From Chrysophaeum taylorii (lineage: Eukaryota; Sar; Pelagophyceae; Pelagomonadales; Pelagomonadaceae): DNA of 64,000 nucleotides. The DNA is taken from the NCBI GenBank assembly GCA_029834535.1, contig JAQMWT010000027.1, positions 1-64,000 of the forward strand, given 5' to 3'. Positions 1 through 10,165 of the stretch are shown piece after piece; position 1 is the first letter of the stretch; every line of letters starts with the position of its first letter. The notes beneath the pieces are model-generated. The model searched no databases. It worked only from the letters and a program-made list of their open reading frames with translations, and was not told the origin of the DNA. Made by a program: the position numbers and the translations under genes.

Positions 1-560
1 GCCGTCTACGGCGACCTCGCAGACTATTTCCACGACCCGCGGCGGCTCTTTCAGCGCGCCATTCTCACGCCCCGTCGAAACGATGTTGTCGATGCTGACA
101 ACGCGCGCATGACCGCCGCCTTTTTCCCCTGGAGACGAGGCGTCGGAGTTCTTTTCGGCCGACTAGGTTGGGTCGGAAGACGACGCCTCGCTCTTTACAG
201 TCGAGTTTCAACTCCTGACAACCAACGGCATGCAGACTTTGATCGCGAGCTTAAAGTCATCGCAACCTCGACCCGTCGCACGGCCACTGCAACGGTACCA
301 GATACATGATCGATCGTGTCTTGTCACCGAGGCTCCTCCAACCTGTATCCCTTAAGGCCCGCCGACGCCAAACGATCACCAAGAGCCAGGGCCAGACGCC
401 CCGCGAGGTCGGCGTCCTCTTCCCAAGCCCGTCTTCTGCCACGTCCAGCTCTACGTGGCTCTCTGTCGATCGGCAACCCCGAGGATATCTCTTCTGAGTC
501 GACGACTCCACCCTACCCCACACGTGCTGCGCAATACCGATAAGCCCTCCCGGCGTCTAC
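1..560 (+). pseudogene. PIF1-like helicase fragment, Helitron type (unit 1)
   Basis: Frame 1 from the window edge reads a stretch ending in AILTPRRNDVVDADNARM, which matches the conserved ILTP-N-x-VD-xx-N block of Helitron and PIF1-type helicases. Further along, in another frame, a KSQGQT-like segment and a degraded copy of the VQLYVAL block follow, which in the family lie at the C-terminal end of the helicase. Frame changes and stops separate the two blocks, so the copy is dead. The Rep nuclease half of a Helitron is not in the window, and the helicase is only the last part of the domain. Family assignment rests on the motifs alone. Confidence 0.7.
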
Positions 561-572
561 ACGCGCACTGTA

Positions 573-905
573 GGTGAACTTACTGGGACCAGGTGAACTT
601 ACTGAGGTTTGAGATTGGGACTAGGTGAACTAGTGACCAGGTGAACTTACTGGGACCAAGTGAACTTACTGGGGTTTTTAGAGTGAACTCAAGGGCTAGC
701 GGCGTGTGCGGATCAAAGCAGCTTAGATTGGCGGAGGTGAGAGCGACGAGCTCGAAGGAGAGTGGGTGTGAGGATGTGAGCACGAGGAACAGCCGAACTT
801 ACTGGGGTTAGAGATTGGGACTAGGTGAACTTAATGGGACCAGGTGAACTTACTGGGGTTAGAGATTGGGACCAGGTGAACTTACTGGCGAACTTACTGG
901 CCTGC
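573..905 (+). repeat. GTGAACTTACTGG minisatellite spacer
   Basis: About ten imperfect copies of a 16-18 bp motif, roughly AGGTGAACTTACTGGGACC, alternate with GGTTAGAGATTGGGACT. The same spacer follows the other units at about 1668-1960 and 2655-2960, and a last trace (GACCAAGTGAGCGTACTGGCC) lies at about 6711-6733. It has no coding potential. It could be the terminal region of the mobile unit or a satellite spread with it. Confidence 0.75.
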
Positions 906-1093
906 ACTTGTAACTACTAATCGACAGATGTTTGTTTGTCTGTCTGTCTTTAAATGTCGACTGCTAAGAGGGGGGGGTGTGTGTGGGGAGCATGAAGGAT
1001 GTGGGTGGGTTTGTCCCTCGATTTAGGGTAAGGATCAGGTAGGCGCGAGAGTAAGGATCAGGTAGGCGCGAGAGCCAGACAGTGATCCTCCAA

Positions 1094-1655
1094 GCCGTCT
1101 ACGGCGACCTCGCAGACTATTTCCACGACCCGCGGCGGCTCTTTCAGCGCGCCATTCTCACGCCCCGTCGAAACGATGTTGTCGATGCTGACAACGCGCG
1201 CATGACCGCGGCCTTTTTTTCCCGGAGACGAGGCGTCGGAGTTCTTTTCGGCTGACTAGGTTGGGTCGGAAGACGACGCCTCGCTCTTTACAGTCGAGTT
1301 TTCGACTCCCTGACAACCAACGGCATGCTGACTTTGATCGCGAGCTTAAGGTCTTCGCAACCTCGACCCGTCGCACGGCCACTGCAACGGTATCAGATAC
1401 ATGATTGATCGTGTCGTTGTCACCGAGGCTCCTCCAACCTGTATCCCTTAAGGCCCGCCGACGCCAAACGATCACCAAGAGCCAGGGCCAGACGCCCCGC
1501 GAGGTCGGCGTCCTCTCGCCCAAGCCCGTCTTCTGCCACGTCCAGCTCTACGTGGCTCTCTGTCGATCGGCAACCCCGGGGATATGCTCTTCTGAGTCGA
1601 CGACTCCACCCTACCCCACACGTGCTACGCAATACCTATAAGCCCTCCCGGCGTC
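1094..1655 (+). pseudogene. PIF1-like helicase fragment, Helitron type (unit 2)
   Basis: This is a second copy of the same remnant, with the same AVYGDLADYF opening and the same ILTPRRNDVVDADNARM block in one frame. As in the first copy, the SQGQTPREVGVL block lies in a different frame, so it cannot encode a helicase. The shared extra CGT/CGA codon in the ILTP block of units 1-3, absent from the copy at 5668, shows that units 1-3 multiplied after that change. Confidence 0.7.
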
Positions 1656-2075
1656 TACACGCGCACTATAGGTGAACTTACTGGGACCACGTGAACTTAC
1701 TGGAACCAGGTGAACTTACAGAGGTTAGAGATTGGGACTAGTGAACTTAGTGACCAGGTGAACTTACTGAGACCAAGTGAACTTACTGAGGCTTTTAGAG
1801 TAAACTCAAAGCTAGCGGCGTGCGGATCAAAGCAGCTTATTGGCGGGGGTGACGGCGACGAGCTCGAAGGAAAGTGGATGTGAGCACGAGTGGGTTTACG
1901 CCGAATTTACTGGGGTTAGAGATTGGGACTAGGTGAACTTACTGGCGAACTTACTGGCCTGCACTTGTTTGTCTTTAAATGTCGACTGCTAAGAGGGGGG
2001 TGTGTGTTTGGAGCATGGAGTCTTGATTTAGGGTAAGGATCAGATAGGCCCGCGAGCCAGGCATTGATCCTCTAA

Positions 2076-2645
2076 GCCGTCTACGGCGACCTCGCAGACT
2101 ATTTCCACAACCCGTGGCGGCTCTTTCAGCGCGCCATTCTCACGCCCCGTCGAAACGATGTTGTCGATGCTGACAACGCGCGCATGACCGCGGCCTTTTT
2201 TTCCCGGAGACGAGGCGTCGGAGTTCTTTTCGGCCGACTAGGTTGGGTCGGAAGCCGACGCCTCGCTCTTTACAGTCGAGTTTTCAACTCCCTGACAACC
2301 AACGGCATGCTGACTTTGATCGCGAGCTTAAGGTCTTCGCAACCTCGACCCGTCCCACGGCCACTGCAACGGTACCAGATACATGATCGATCGTGTCGTT
2401 GTCACCGAGGCTCCTCCAACCTGTATCCCTTAAGGCCCGCCTACGCCAAACGATCAACAAGAGCCAGGGCCAGACGCCCCGCGAGGTCGGCGTCCTCTTT
2501 CCCAAGCCCGTCTTCTGTCACGTCCAGCTCTACGTGGCTCTCTGTCGATCGGCAACCCCGAGGATTTGCTCTTCTGGGTCGACGACTCCACCCTACCCCA
2601 CACGTGCTGCGCAATACCGATAAGCCCCCTCCCGGCGTCTACACG
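2076..2645 (+). pseudogene. PIF1-like helicase fragment, Helitron type (unit 3)
   Basis: This third copy has the same layout as units 1 and 2. It keeps the ILTPRRNDVVDADNARM block and a later SQGQTPREVGVL segment in separate frames, and carries its own private substitutions. It is followed by the same GTGAACTTACTGG spacer, which is cut at about 2966 by the retroelement remnant. Confidence 0.7.
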
Positions 2646-2966
2646 CGCACTGTAGGTGAACTTACTGGGGCCAGGTGAACTTGCTGGAACCAGGTGAACT
2701 TACTGGGGTTAGAGATTGGGACTAGGTGAACTTTGTCACCTGATGAACTTCCTGGGTCCAAGCGAACCTACTGGGGTTTTTTGAGTAAACTCAAAGGATA
2801 GCAGCGTGTGCGGATCAAAGCAGCTTAGATTGGCGGGGGTGACGGCGACGAGTTCAAAGGAGAGTGGGGTGAGTGGATGTGAGCACGAGAGGGTTTACGC
2901 CGAATTTACTGGGGTTAGAGATTGGGACTAGGTGAACTTACTGGCCTGCACTTGTCGCTATTAATT

Positions 2967-5525
2967 CGAAGGTCACAAGACGATCCTTGAAACGGATCAT
3001 CGCAACTTGACGTTTTTACGAAAGGCGAAGCACTCGTCTGGGCAGTTGGGTCGATGGGCGATGCGGCTCGCCAACTTTGATCCTGAATTGGGTTACAAAC
3101 CAGGGAAGTCGCCGGGAATGAGTATCCCTGACTGTCTCTCTCGCAATCCTATAGATCATGTCATCGAGACGGACGAGTTTGGTGAACCCTTGAACCACGC
3201 GTATCTAGTGTGCCAAGAACTTCCTTGCCCTGTTGATGATGAAGGAGTACCTTTACCTGGGTGCCATGTCACTCTGTCGTTTGTCACGACTGAGTTGCCT
3301 GTGGAGGAAGAGGGAGAGGACCTCGATGATCTGATGCAATTGGTCACGTCTCATGCTACGAAACGACGTCAGAAGCAACGTCTGCAGACCCAGCCTAGTA
3401 TTTTCCGTGATGCCGATGATTACCAAGAGTATATCGACAAGATTCCGGATAATTTGACTTTGGAAGAGATAGCCAAAGAGCAGATCACTGATGCTACATG
3501 CGAGGACATTCGTTATCGCGTGGCTCAGGGCCATTCTCTTCGTCGGTACGGAGCCAATTATCGCTATCAGGTAGTGAAAGGAGTTCTCTACCGTGCCGCA
3601 CCTGACTTGCACCCGATGATAGTCGCACCCCGAACTTTTCGGACGCGCATCATCCGATTGTACCATGACACACCTCTCAATGGTGGTCACATGGGTCGTC
3701 AAAGTACAGTGCAGTCGATACTTGAACGTTTTTGGTGGCCCCACACGTCTAATGAGGTGGGTGCTTATATTGCTGGTTGCATAGTGTGCAAGAAAGCTCG
3801 TACGCCTGAACCAAAGAGAGCAGGTCTGCTTCAGCAACCGGTGTATGATAGTGATTGCGCCGTCCTTTGTATGGATTTGTTCGGACCTTTGCCCAGTGCT
3901 GGTCCCGAGACATATCTGATGATCTTTTTTGATCCATTTTCTCATTTCTTGAGTCTTGACATACTACACCATAAGACTGCTGAGTCAATCCTCGAGTCTT
4001 TTGTCGCGAATGTATTACTAAAAGGTTATCTGCCCCAGAGGATTCGTACCGACGATGGGAAAAGAGTTCGTCAACAAGTTGATGGAAGAGTTTTGCATCT
4101 CTTCAATGTTCGGTATAGTACCACGATTCCGTATCATGCTCAGGCTAATCCTGCGGAAAGGGTCAACCGCTTTATCAAGGCTTTCCTCCGTGCGTGCCTC
4201 CAAAACCGCTAGATCACGGAATGGCCCGAATTCGCGGAGTACATTGCTTTTTGCTACAATCGTAAGTTTATTCCGGGAACTCAGATCTCACCTTTCATGC
4301 TTCGTCTTAACCGGCAGCCTTTATTGCCAACCGATTATACGATCATGGATCTTGATGTCCACCGCCAGCCGAAAACTCGCTCCGATGTTGTAGCAGAGAC
4401 TCACGAGAGGCTGAAGTTCTATACCGCTACGGTGAACGAAGCTCGCGAGAAGGCTCTTCGTAAACAACGCCTCGCTTACAATGCGGACCATGTCGATGTG
4501 GAGTATGAAGAAGGTTCACATGTTCTGCTCTACATCCCTTTTCTTCAGAACAAGCTTCGACTGGAATGGCGCGGTCCATTCGTTATTTTGGAACGCTTGT
4601 CTCCGGTCACTTACAGGATTGAGTCTCTTGATTCTCCTCCTGAACGCCGTTGTGTTCATGTTAGTCAGATCACCCCTGTGATGGTTTCTCCAGTGGTCGA
4701 TCGAGCTGTGCCCAAGCCCAAGGAGACCTTTCGGGATGATTACAAGCATGGTAAGTTCGTTATCTTTCGGAATCCGGATAACAAACGGTCCGATTGGCGA
4801 AAGAAGATTTACGTCGCTGAAGTTTATGAACCCTATGATTTTGTGAATGATCGAGTCGCTCTGCATTTCTATGCAGATCTCGGTCCCCATGACAAGGTTT
4901 CTTATTACAAGCCTACCTCACATCTCTCTACTCGTAAGCTTAAGCCGGAATACAAGGACGTGGACGGTCGCAGCTTCACCGACAAGACCAAGGTCAACAA
5001 CAGTACCACTCCTTGTGTCACCGACTTCGCCCCGCATGAGATCGATGTGTTGATTCCTAATTTCACTTTGCGTAGTGGACGCGTTCCCGAACCTGTCGTT
5101 GAACGTGTCTGCAAGAAGATTCGTTCCCGAGACGCTCACTCAGCCAAGGCTCGTGCTTCTCGCCAGACTCGCTGAGGGCAGCTCGTGTTCTCACCAGGGG
5201 ATTCCTGTGGCGGCAACTCCTGACCGCTAAGGCATACCCTCCCTTCTCGAGGCTTGATACGCGTTCAACGGGACGCCTTTCCCCCACCTTCCTAGTGACA
5301 TCATACCTCTCTCTTGCGAGAAGCATTCTTGTAGTATTCTTGTAGCATTCTTGCTATCATATACCATCTCTCCATCTTGTTGAGAGGCTTGGTGAGCGTG
5401 AGCACGGTGTGTGGCGAGCATATCCGACCCCAAGTCCGTGTTTTCCTCGTTCAGTGAGGTCTAGGACGAGTCGATGAGTGCCCCCTTTGTCACCAGGGGG
5501 TCGGAGTGGTTTTTCTGTGCCGCCA
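2967..5525 (+). mobile_element. Ty3/gypsy LTR retrotransposon remnant (copy A), broken, 5'-truncated
   Basis: The remnant starts within the RNase H end of pol and runs through integrase to a full 3' LTR. Recognisable parts are the RNase H end (HKTILETDHRNLTFLRKAKHS, about 2970-3070), the integrase zinc-binding region (H-x-H then CIVCKK, about 3660-3800), the integrase core (about 3840-4200) and the integrase C-terminal region (GPFVILERLSPVTYRI, about 4570-4620). A long tail follows, ending at about 5175. It is broken, with a small number of lesions. It differs from copy B by roughly 4 percent in a sampled 235-bp stretch, so both are moderately young fossils. It lies inside the helicase-repeat array. 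Confidence 0.88.
5206..5525 (+). repeat. 3' LTR of Ty3/gypsy copy A
   Basis: This 320-bp segment begins TGTGGCGGCAAC and ends TGTGCCGCCA, giving the TG...CA ends of an LTR. It aligns along its length with the 5' LTR of copy B at 15182-15482 with roughly ten percent differences. The matching 5' LTR of copy A is absent from the window. Confidence 0.85.
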
Positions 5526-5667
5526 TAAGCCTAACCGTCTGGGCACTGTCCAGGGTTTAGGTTTACTACATTAAGACATGGCCAGTGATCCACCAGACAC
5601 TATGCACTAGGCACCGGTCCCAAGAATCAGGGTTTAGGCTCACGTAGGCACAAGCCAGACCTTCCAA

Positions 5668-6355
5668 GCTGTCTACGGCGATTTCGCAGACAATCTTCCC
5701 CGACCCGCGGTGGCTCTTCCAGCGCGCAATTCTCACGCCCCGAAACGATGTTTCGATTCTGTTGTCAATTCTGTTGACGCGCGCATGACCGCGGCCTTTC
5801 CCGGAGACGAGGCGACGGAGTTCTTTTCGGCCGACGAGGTTGGGTCGGAAGACGACGCTCGCTCTTTCCAGTCGAGTTTCTCAGCTCCCTAGCAATCAAC
5901 GGCATGCCGACTTTGAGCGCGAGCCTAAAGTCTTTGCAATCTCGACCCGTCGCACGGCCACTACAACGGTACCCGATACATCGTGGATCGTATCGTCTCG
6001 CAGAGGCTCCTCCAAGTCGCCTATTGGGTGAACGGTGAAAAAAAAAAACCTCATGGTCCCGCGCGGCACCCTCACCACGAAGCAGGGCGAGCTCCCCTTC
6101 GAGCTGCGCCGACGCCAGTTTCCCTTGCGGCCCGCCTTCGCCATAACGATCAACAAGAGCCAGGGCCAGACGCTCCGCAAGGTCGGCGTCCTCTTGCCCA
6201 CCCCCGTCTTCAGCCACGTCCAGCTCTACGTGGCTCTCAACCGAGTCGGCAAGCCCGAGGACATCGTCTTCTGGATCGACGACTGCACCCTACCCCACAC
6301 CTGCTGCGCAATACCGACAACCCCCCCCTGGCGTCTACATGCGAAATGTCGTCTA
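5668..6355 (+). pseudogene. PIF1-like helicase fragment, Helitron type (least degraded copy)
   Basis: This fourth copy keeps the clearest family signal. The first part reads ARMTAAFPGDEATEFFSADEV, matching the FPG-E-xx-Y/F-SAD block. Later in another frame are [20 protein letters not shown] and [15 protein letters not shown], the diagnostic C-terminal blocks of Helitron-type PIF1 helicases. Frame breaks lie between them, one next to a run of eleven A at about 6037. The 142 bp before it (5526-5667) hold CAGGGTTTAGG motifs and a segment homologous to the unit junctions in the array. There are no Rep motifs, so this is a helicase-only fragment. Confidence 0.82.
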
Positions 6356-7219
6356 CCGTGAGGTCCTCGGGTAGCCGCCCTCTCTCCCGCAACAGAGTCG
6401 TCGAGCGCAGAGCCTTCGGCTGCAGCACCGACGCACGAGTGCTTCTAACCTCCGATTAACCCTCTCGAAAGGGCGAAGCGCCATGCCCAAGGAATAGAGA
6501 ACGAAGAGGTGAAGCACCTTTAGTAAGACCGGGACGAGCGGGGGGCAGTCGTACCCACCACCACTTTCGGCGCTCCGTTTTTCCTGGCTTGCCGGCCGTT
6601 CCTGTCACTCGCAGGAAGGGAGCACAACGACCCGGTCGGGCGACATTTTCCGCGTATTTGCGAGGGTCGAAGTGTGCGCGGCGCGAAACTTTGTGGGGTT
6701 GGAGATTTGAGACCAAGTGAGCGTACTGGCCTGCACTTATTCGCCTTAAAGAAATCGCTTTCGCGGTTTTTCGCTTTCGCGATTTCTTTTTTTGTGAATG
6801 TGCGGCTAGCGACATCACATTGAGCGCCACGGGCCGTAGAACCACCCTGGACGTGCATAAATTCATACTGCTCATCCAAACCCAGTTCTCTCATGGCTGC
6901 ACGCGGCGACCACGACGCCCACACAATTTTAGCAGCTACGGGTCTCGTCCCACTCGTCCCAGAGTGGGTTTCATTCCCAGACGGATCGGGTCATCTGGGA
7001 TGTATTTCAGGGCGCTCAAAAGCCGGGCGCTCAAAGCCCGGGCGAGTCTTGAGGATTTTGACTCCGGCGCGGGACTTCGCATTTCTTAACCGAAGCCTTT
7101 TTGCAAAACCCTGATCGCCGACCGCATGGTTGCGATGGAGGACGGTGCCTTATGAATCCTGAGCCTTGCGAGGGCATCCGCCCTCCCGGCGTAGGTTGGC
7201 ACATGCTCGCCTCCCGGGC
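6356..7219. other. Intergenic, repeat debris, no supported gene
   Basis: Several open frames cross this stretch on both strands, but none shows a recognisable domain and they overlap each other antisense. A trace of the GTGAACTTACTGG spacer lies near 6715-6735 (GAGCGTACTGGCCTGCACTT). At about 6750-6795 AAAGAAATCGC and GCGATTTC words repeat in opposite orientations and could form a hairpin. Confidence 0.5.
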
Positions 7220-7468
7220 GGGCCGGTTGGTAGCCGGAACGTTCGCAGTGGGGCGGGGTATGGTCGGGGGGCGCAGACGGGAATTATCGACGAGTTGGTT
7301 GTCAGTCACATCGCGGTCTCCGCTTCGTATGGTGACAAGCCTGATGATCATTCTCCGCCTACTCACCTTTCGGCGCTCCTCGTATACTGAGCCCGTGATT
7401 CTGGATCGGCTCCTGTCAGCCTGGCCTGGCTCCCATGCTCGGGAGAGGTATGCAGTTAGTTAGTTAGT
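7220..7468 (+). mobile_element. SINE-like element, copy 1
   Basis: About 249 bp match the insertion at 22146-22397 from the GGGCCGGTTGG start to a (GTTA)n tail. Conserved internal blocks include GACGAGTTGGTTGTCAGTC and CTGGCTCCCATGCTCGGGAG; the latter can fold as a CTCCC/GGGAG hairpin. I see no clear target-site duplication here, so its left end is taken from the better-bounded copy. No canonical tRNA A and B boxes are evident. Confidence 0.7.
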
Positions 7469-7488
7469 TTTTACAAGAACGGAGCCGT

Positions 7489-7561
7489 GATGAGGGGTTG
7501 CAAATACTCAAAACCACGTGGTAGTTCATGAGGGGTTGCAAATACTCAAAACCACGTGGTA
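7489..7561. repeat. Tandem duplication of a 38-39 bp unit at the 3' end of the JmjC gene
   Basis: The segment beginning ATGAGGGGTTGCAAATACTC and ending CCACGTGGTA occurs twice in a row. The second copy contains the last codons and stop of the minus-strand JmjC/cupin gene, so the first copy duplicates its C-terminal end plus some 3' flank. Confidence 0.9.
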
Positions 7562-8571
7562 ACTCCGAACAGACGATAGAACTCGGCGACGTAGCCTAGG
7601 TATTGTCCCTTAGCGAGGTAATGGATGTTGAAGCCGAAGTGGCCGGAACAGTTTGTGAAGGTAGTTTTGTGCATCCACCAAGCAGGAACGAAGAGGATGT
7701 CACCCTCTTCCTGCCGGATGACACTCTTGGGTATCGGACGGAGTTCTCGGGTAATGGTTCTGGCGAGGTCGAGGTCATACTCGACGTCATCGTGGTACCT
7801 TGGATGGGCGAGCTCCCAGGTTTTGGATTCTTTTACGCCGAAGCTCAAAAAGGAATCGGAGTGCGCATGAAAAAAGTTTACAACAGTATCGGTCCCCGAA
7901 CTTATGACGTAGTTGTGAACGAGCGGACGACCGGCGAGACTAAAATCATCAGGAAAGATCGATTGTTTCCGAAGATCTTGTGCGACAGTAGCGACTTGCT
8001 CATGGTTTAGCATATAAGCGTGTACTTTGAGTGCAGGGTCATCTAGGTTTCGCGATTCGAAACGACGTACTTTCTCGCGTAGTGAATGATTCGTACACGG
8101 ATAGAAGATGTTGATCTCTTGAGCCGATTCGTTGCCGTAACCGAAGTAGGTCAGCGGCTTGTACCAAAACACGCTCTCGCACTCGGTGAACACATTCTGC
8201 GCGTCGTCGCCAAAGTACACGAAATCCCGTATCTTCTTATCCTTAAAGCAATCCTTGAAGATGATTGGGGTCTTTGATTTGTGAATCAAATTCAATTCGT
8301 TGCAACTTGCTGTCTTGTAGTCGTCGGGGATCGGCCAGAGCCAGCTGTGCAATTCGAAGAACGCACCCACACCTCCGTAAATCTTCGCATCCAGAGCGTT
8401 TTCGTACTGTGTCAACGTTGACAATAACACCGCCAATATCGACAACCCAGTCCACGTCTTGCCGCCGACTACTCGCGGTTCCTGCGTCTTGGATACTCGT
8501 TCCATGTCCACGCTCGTCGGAACACCAAAAATTTTTTCTTTAAGCACTGGGTCGGTTAGTTTGTGTTCCAA
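7546..8571 (-). CDS. JmjC/cupin-8-type 2-oxoglutarate oxygenase, probably membrane-anchored
   Basis: This 341-residue single-exon protein has a cupin fold typical of the JmjC/cupin_8 family. The Fe(II)-binding set looks complete: HSD at residues 237-239 (inside FFHAHSDSF) and His301 in VPAWWMHKTTF, after the GDILF strand. Family members hydroxylate protein or RNA side chains using 2-oxoglutarate; the substrate here cannot be told. A single hydrophobic segment at about residues 39-53 suggests a type II membrane anchor, with the catalytic domain in the ER/Golgi lumen. The start is the first Met of the open frame, and translation ends in GVTTWF. Base composition is visibly less GC-rich than the genes right of 25 kb, as is all the surrounding accessory sequence. 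Confidence 0.8.
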   Translation of the reverse strand: MEHKLTDPVLKEKIFGVPTSVDMERVSKTQEPRVVGGKTWTGLSILAVLLSTLTQYENALDAKIYGGVGAFFELHSWLWPIPDDYKTASCNELNLIHKSKTPIIFKDCFKDKKIRDFVYFGDDAQNVFTECESVFWYKPLTYFGYGNESAQEINIFYPCTNHSLREKVRRFESRNLDDPALKVHAYMLNHEQVATVAQDLRKQSIFPDDFSLAGRPLVHNYVISSGTDTVVNFFHAHSDSFLSFGVKESKTWELAHPRYHDDVEYDLDLARTITRELRPIPKSVIRQEEGDILFVPAWWMHKTTFTNCSGHFGFNIHYLAKGQYLGYVAEFYRLFGVTTWF

Positions 8572-9162
8572 ATGTACAAACTACAATTGTACAAAGTTAG
8601 TAAATTTTTGTATTCACACATGTGTGCGCATCAACCTCAATTCCCGCTGACCGTCACGACCGTTACTACGTGGTGATTAAAAGGCCAATAATGGGGCTGG
8701 CTTTCTTGAAAATTCCGCCGCAGACGTCAGCCAAAGTGAATGAATGTGAGGTGAATACAGGATTTCGGACACAACACATGTTGGTGAGGAAGTGAATTGA
8801 AGTGAAGTAAACAAGTTTAGTGAACCTGGTGAAGTCAGCTTAGTGAATTGCCAACGCTGGGGTGATATGGTAAAACAACTAAAAAAGTGGCGCAGGCTGG
8901 GTTTCGTGCAGCATGATGATAGCTAGCCGCGCGCATAACACGGCAACAGGGTATCGCAGCGTCACGTGGGCGCTCCGCGTCGTCGAATTCCACACGACTT
9001 CGATTTACCGATCAATGTCTCTGCCTAAGACAGTTCTCCTAGTTTTTGCAATATTGTGCGGGCGAGTGCGCAATCAAGCACCGCAGGAGCTCATCGCGAC
9101 GACTCCCCAATGCCGATAAGTCAATGACGTAGATCGGCACGCTCTGTCGCCGGTGTGTATGG
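8572..9162. other. Intergenic, no supported gene
   Basis: This stretch is AT-richer and holds no convincing coding sequence. Between about 8738 and 8850 there is a loose cluster of GTGAA words (AAGTGAATTGAAGTGAAGTAAA and relatives) that may be a degraded relative of the GTGAACTTACTGG minisatellite. It presumably contains the promoter of the minus-strand JmjC gene. Confidence 0.4.
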
Positions 9163-9448
9163 ATTGACAAGCTGCGGCTTCTCATCGCCGACCGGGTGGG
9201 TCAAGTGTGGGGACTTGATCGCGGACCAACGGCAGTCTATCCCGCCTTATCGATGGCCCTGCTTCCAACACCTTTCCGCGAAAACTCACCGAGCCCTTGA
9301 ACTATCAATTGATGGAGAGCGATCCAACGGCGTTGGTTGAGGCAAAGTCTGGATATCATTGTGGTACCAGCTACTGTACGATTCTTGAAATACAGTGAAT
9401 TTTGCCTCAAATTCGGGCTCGAGACGTTCCCAAGTTTCAAAACAGGAG

Positions 9449-10165
9449 ATGCACAAGAACGTCAGGGGGGTGCTGGCCTTCTGCGCCGTGGCCGCTGCTT
9501 GGTGGCTGTCTCCGTTGACAATGGACACCTACCTCGAGCCGAATACGAGTGCCTTGCGGTGGTTTCACTTGGTCGCTTCGCTGACGCATATGTGAGTCGC
9601 GCGTTGTGTTCGTCGGAACTGACAGTCGACCCGCAGGTCCGCTCTCGCACTTGCCTGGCGGGGCCACCGCGACACGGCGGTTCTGGTGTTTCTGGCCGCG
9701 TCGTTCTGGTGGAACACGCGGATCCACATGCTGACGTCTTGGCTAAGGCAAATGAGCCCCGCGCTCAACAAGTCCGCCGAGTTTGCAGCCATGGACTTGA
9801 CCCACAGTCTCACCACGGCCTGGCTCGTCGGTGACAGCCTGCCGTCCGTCAAGTCGGACGTCGGCCAGCTCCTCGCTCGCATCGCCGCGGCCATCGGCGT
9901 TCACAACCACGTCGTTGGACTCGCCGCCACCATCAACACCCCCAAGCTCGACGACGGCAGCCCCGATGTTCGCGACTTCGTTAGCTTGTTTTACCCGGAG
10001 AACATCGACAACGCCACAAGCACCGCGTGGTTGTGGAGTACCTTACCGTTCCCGAAGGTGGTCCGCGAGTCTTTCTTCCAGAGCGACGTCTGCGCCTCAC
10101 TCGGCTTGCTACTGATCATTACCGCTACATTCGTCGCCCACCCGCACCGCGGGACGGCCACATAG
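9449..10165 (+). CDS. Unrecognised multi-pass membrane protein, copy 1 (two exons)
   Basis: I read exons 9449-9591 and 9637-10165, joined across a 45-nt intron (GTGAGT...CCGCAG), giving 223 residues. The start is the ATG before HKNVRGVLAF; the open frame extends upstream without another ATG. The protein begins with a hydrophobic segment (residues about 7-23), then two more (about 38-56 and 61-75) around an Arg-rich turn, a soluble middle with LTHSLTTAWLVGDSLP, and a final hydrophobic segment (about 198-213). I do not recognise the family. Reality is supported by comparison with the tandem copy at 11617: the exons differ only at three third-codon positions, all silent, while the 45-nt intron has three differences. 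Confidence 0.72.

Larger units (their letters stand above)
1..2966 (+). repeat. Tandem array of three ~1-kb units (Helitron helicase fragment plus minisatellite)
   Basis: Units begin at 1, 1094 and 2076, so the periods are 1093 and 982 bp. Each unit opens with the same coding remnant of a PIF1-like helicase, runs through about 550 bp of degraded helicase sequence, then passes into a spacer of repeated GTGAACTTACTGG motifs and a block containing AAAGCAGCTTAGATTGGCGG. The units differ by scattered substitutions and small indels, so the array is not freshly made. The left edge of the first unit is the window edge, so more units may lie outside. The third unit breaks off at about 2966, where a retroelement remnant begins. 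Confidence 0.85.

Noticed and set aside
5580-5640. CAGGGTTTAGG words as interstitial plant-type telomere repeats
   Set aside because: Only isolated single copies occur (also near 30822); no tandem TTTAGGG array.
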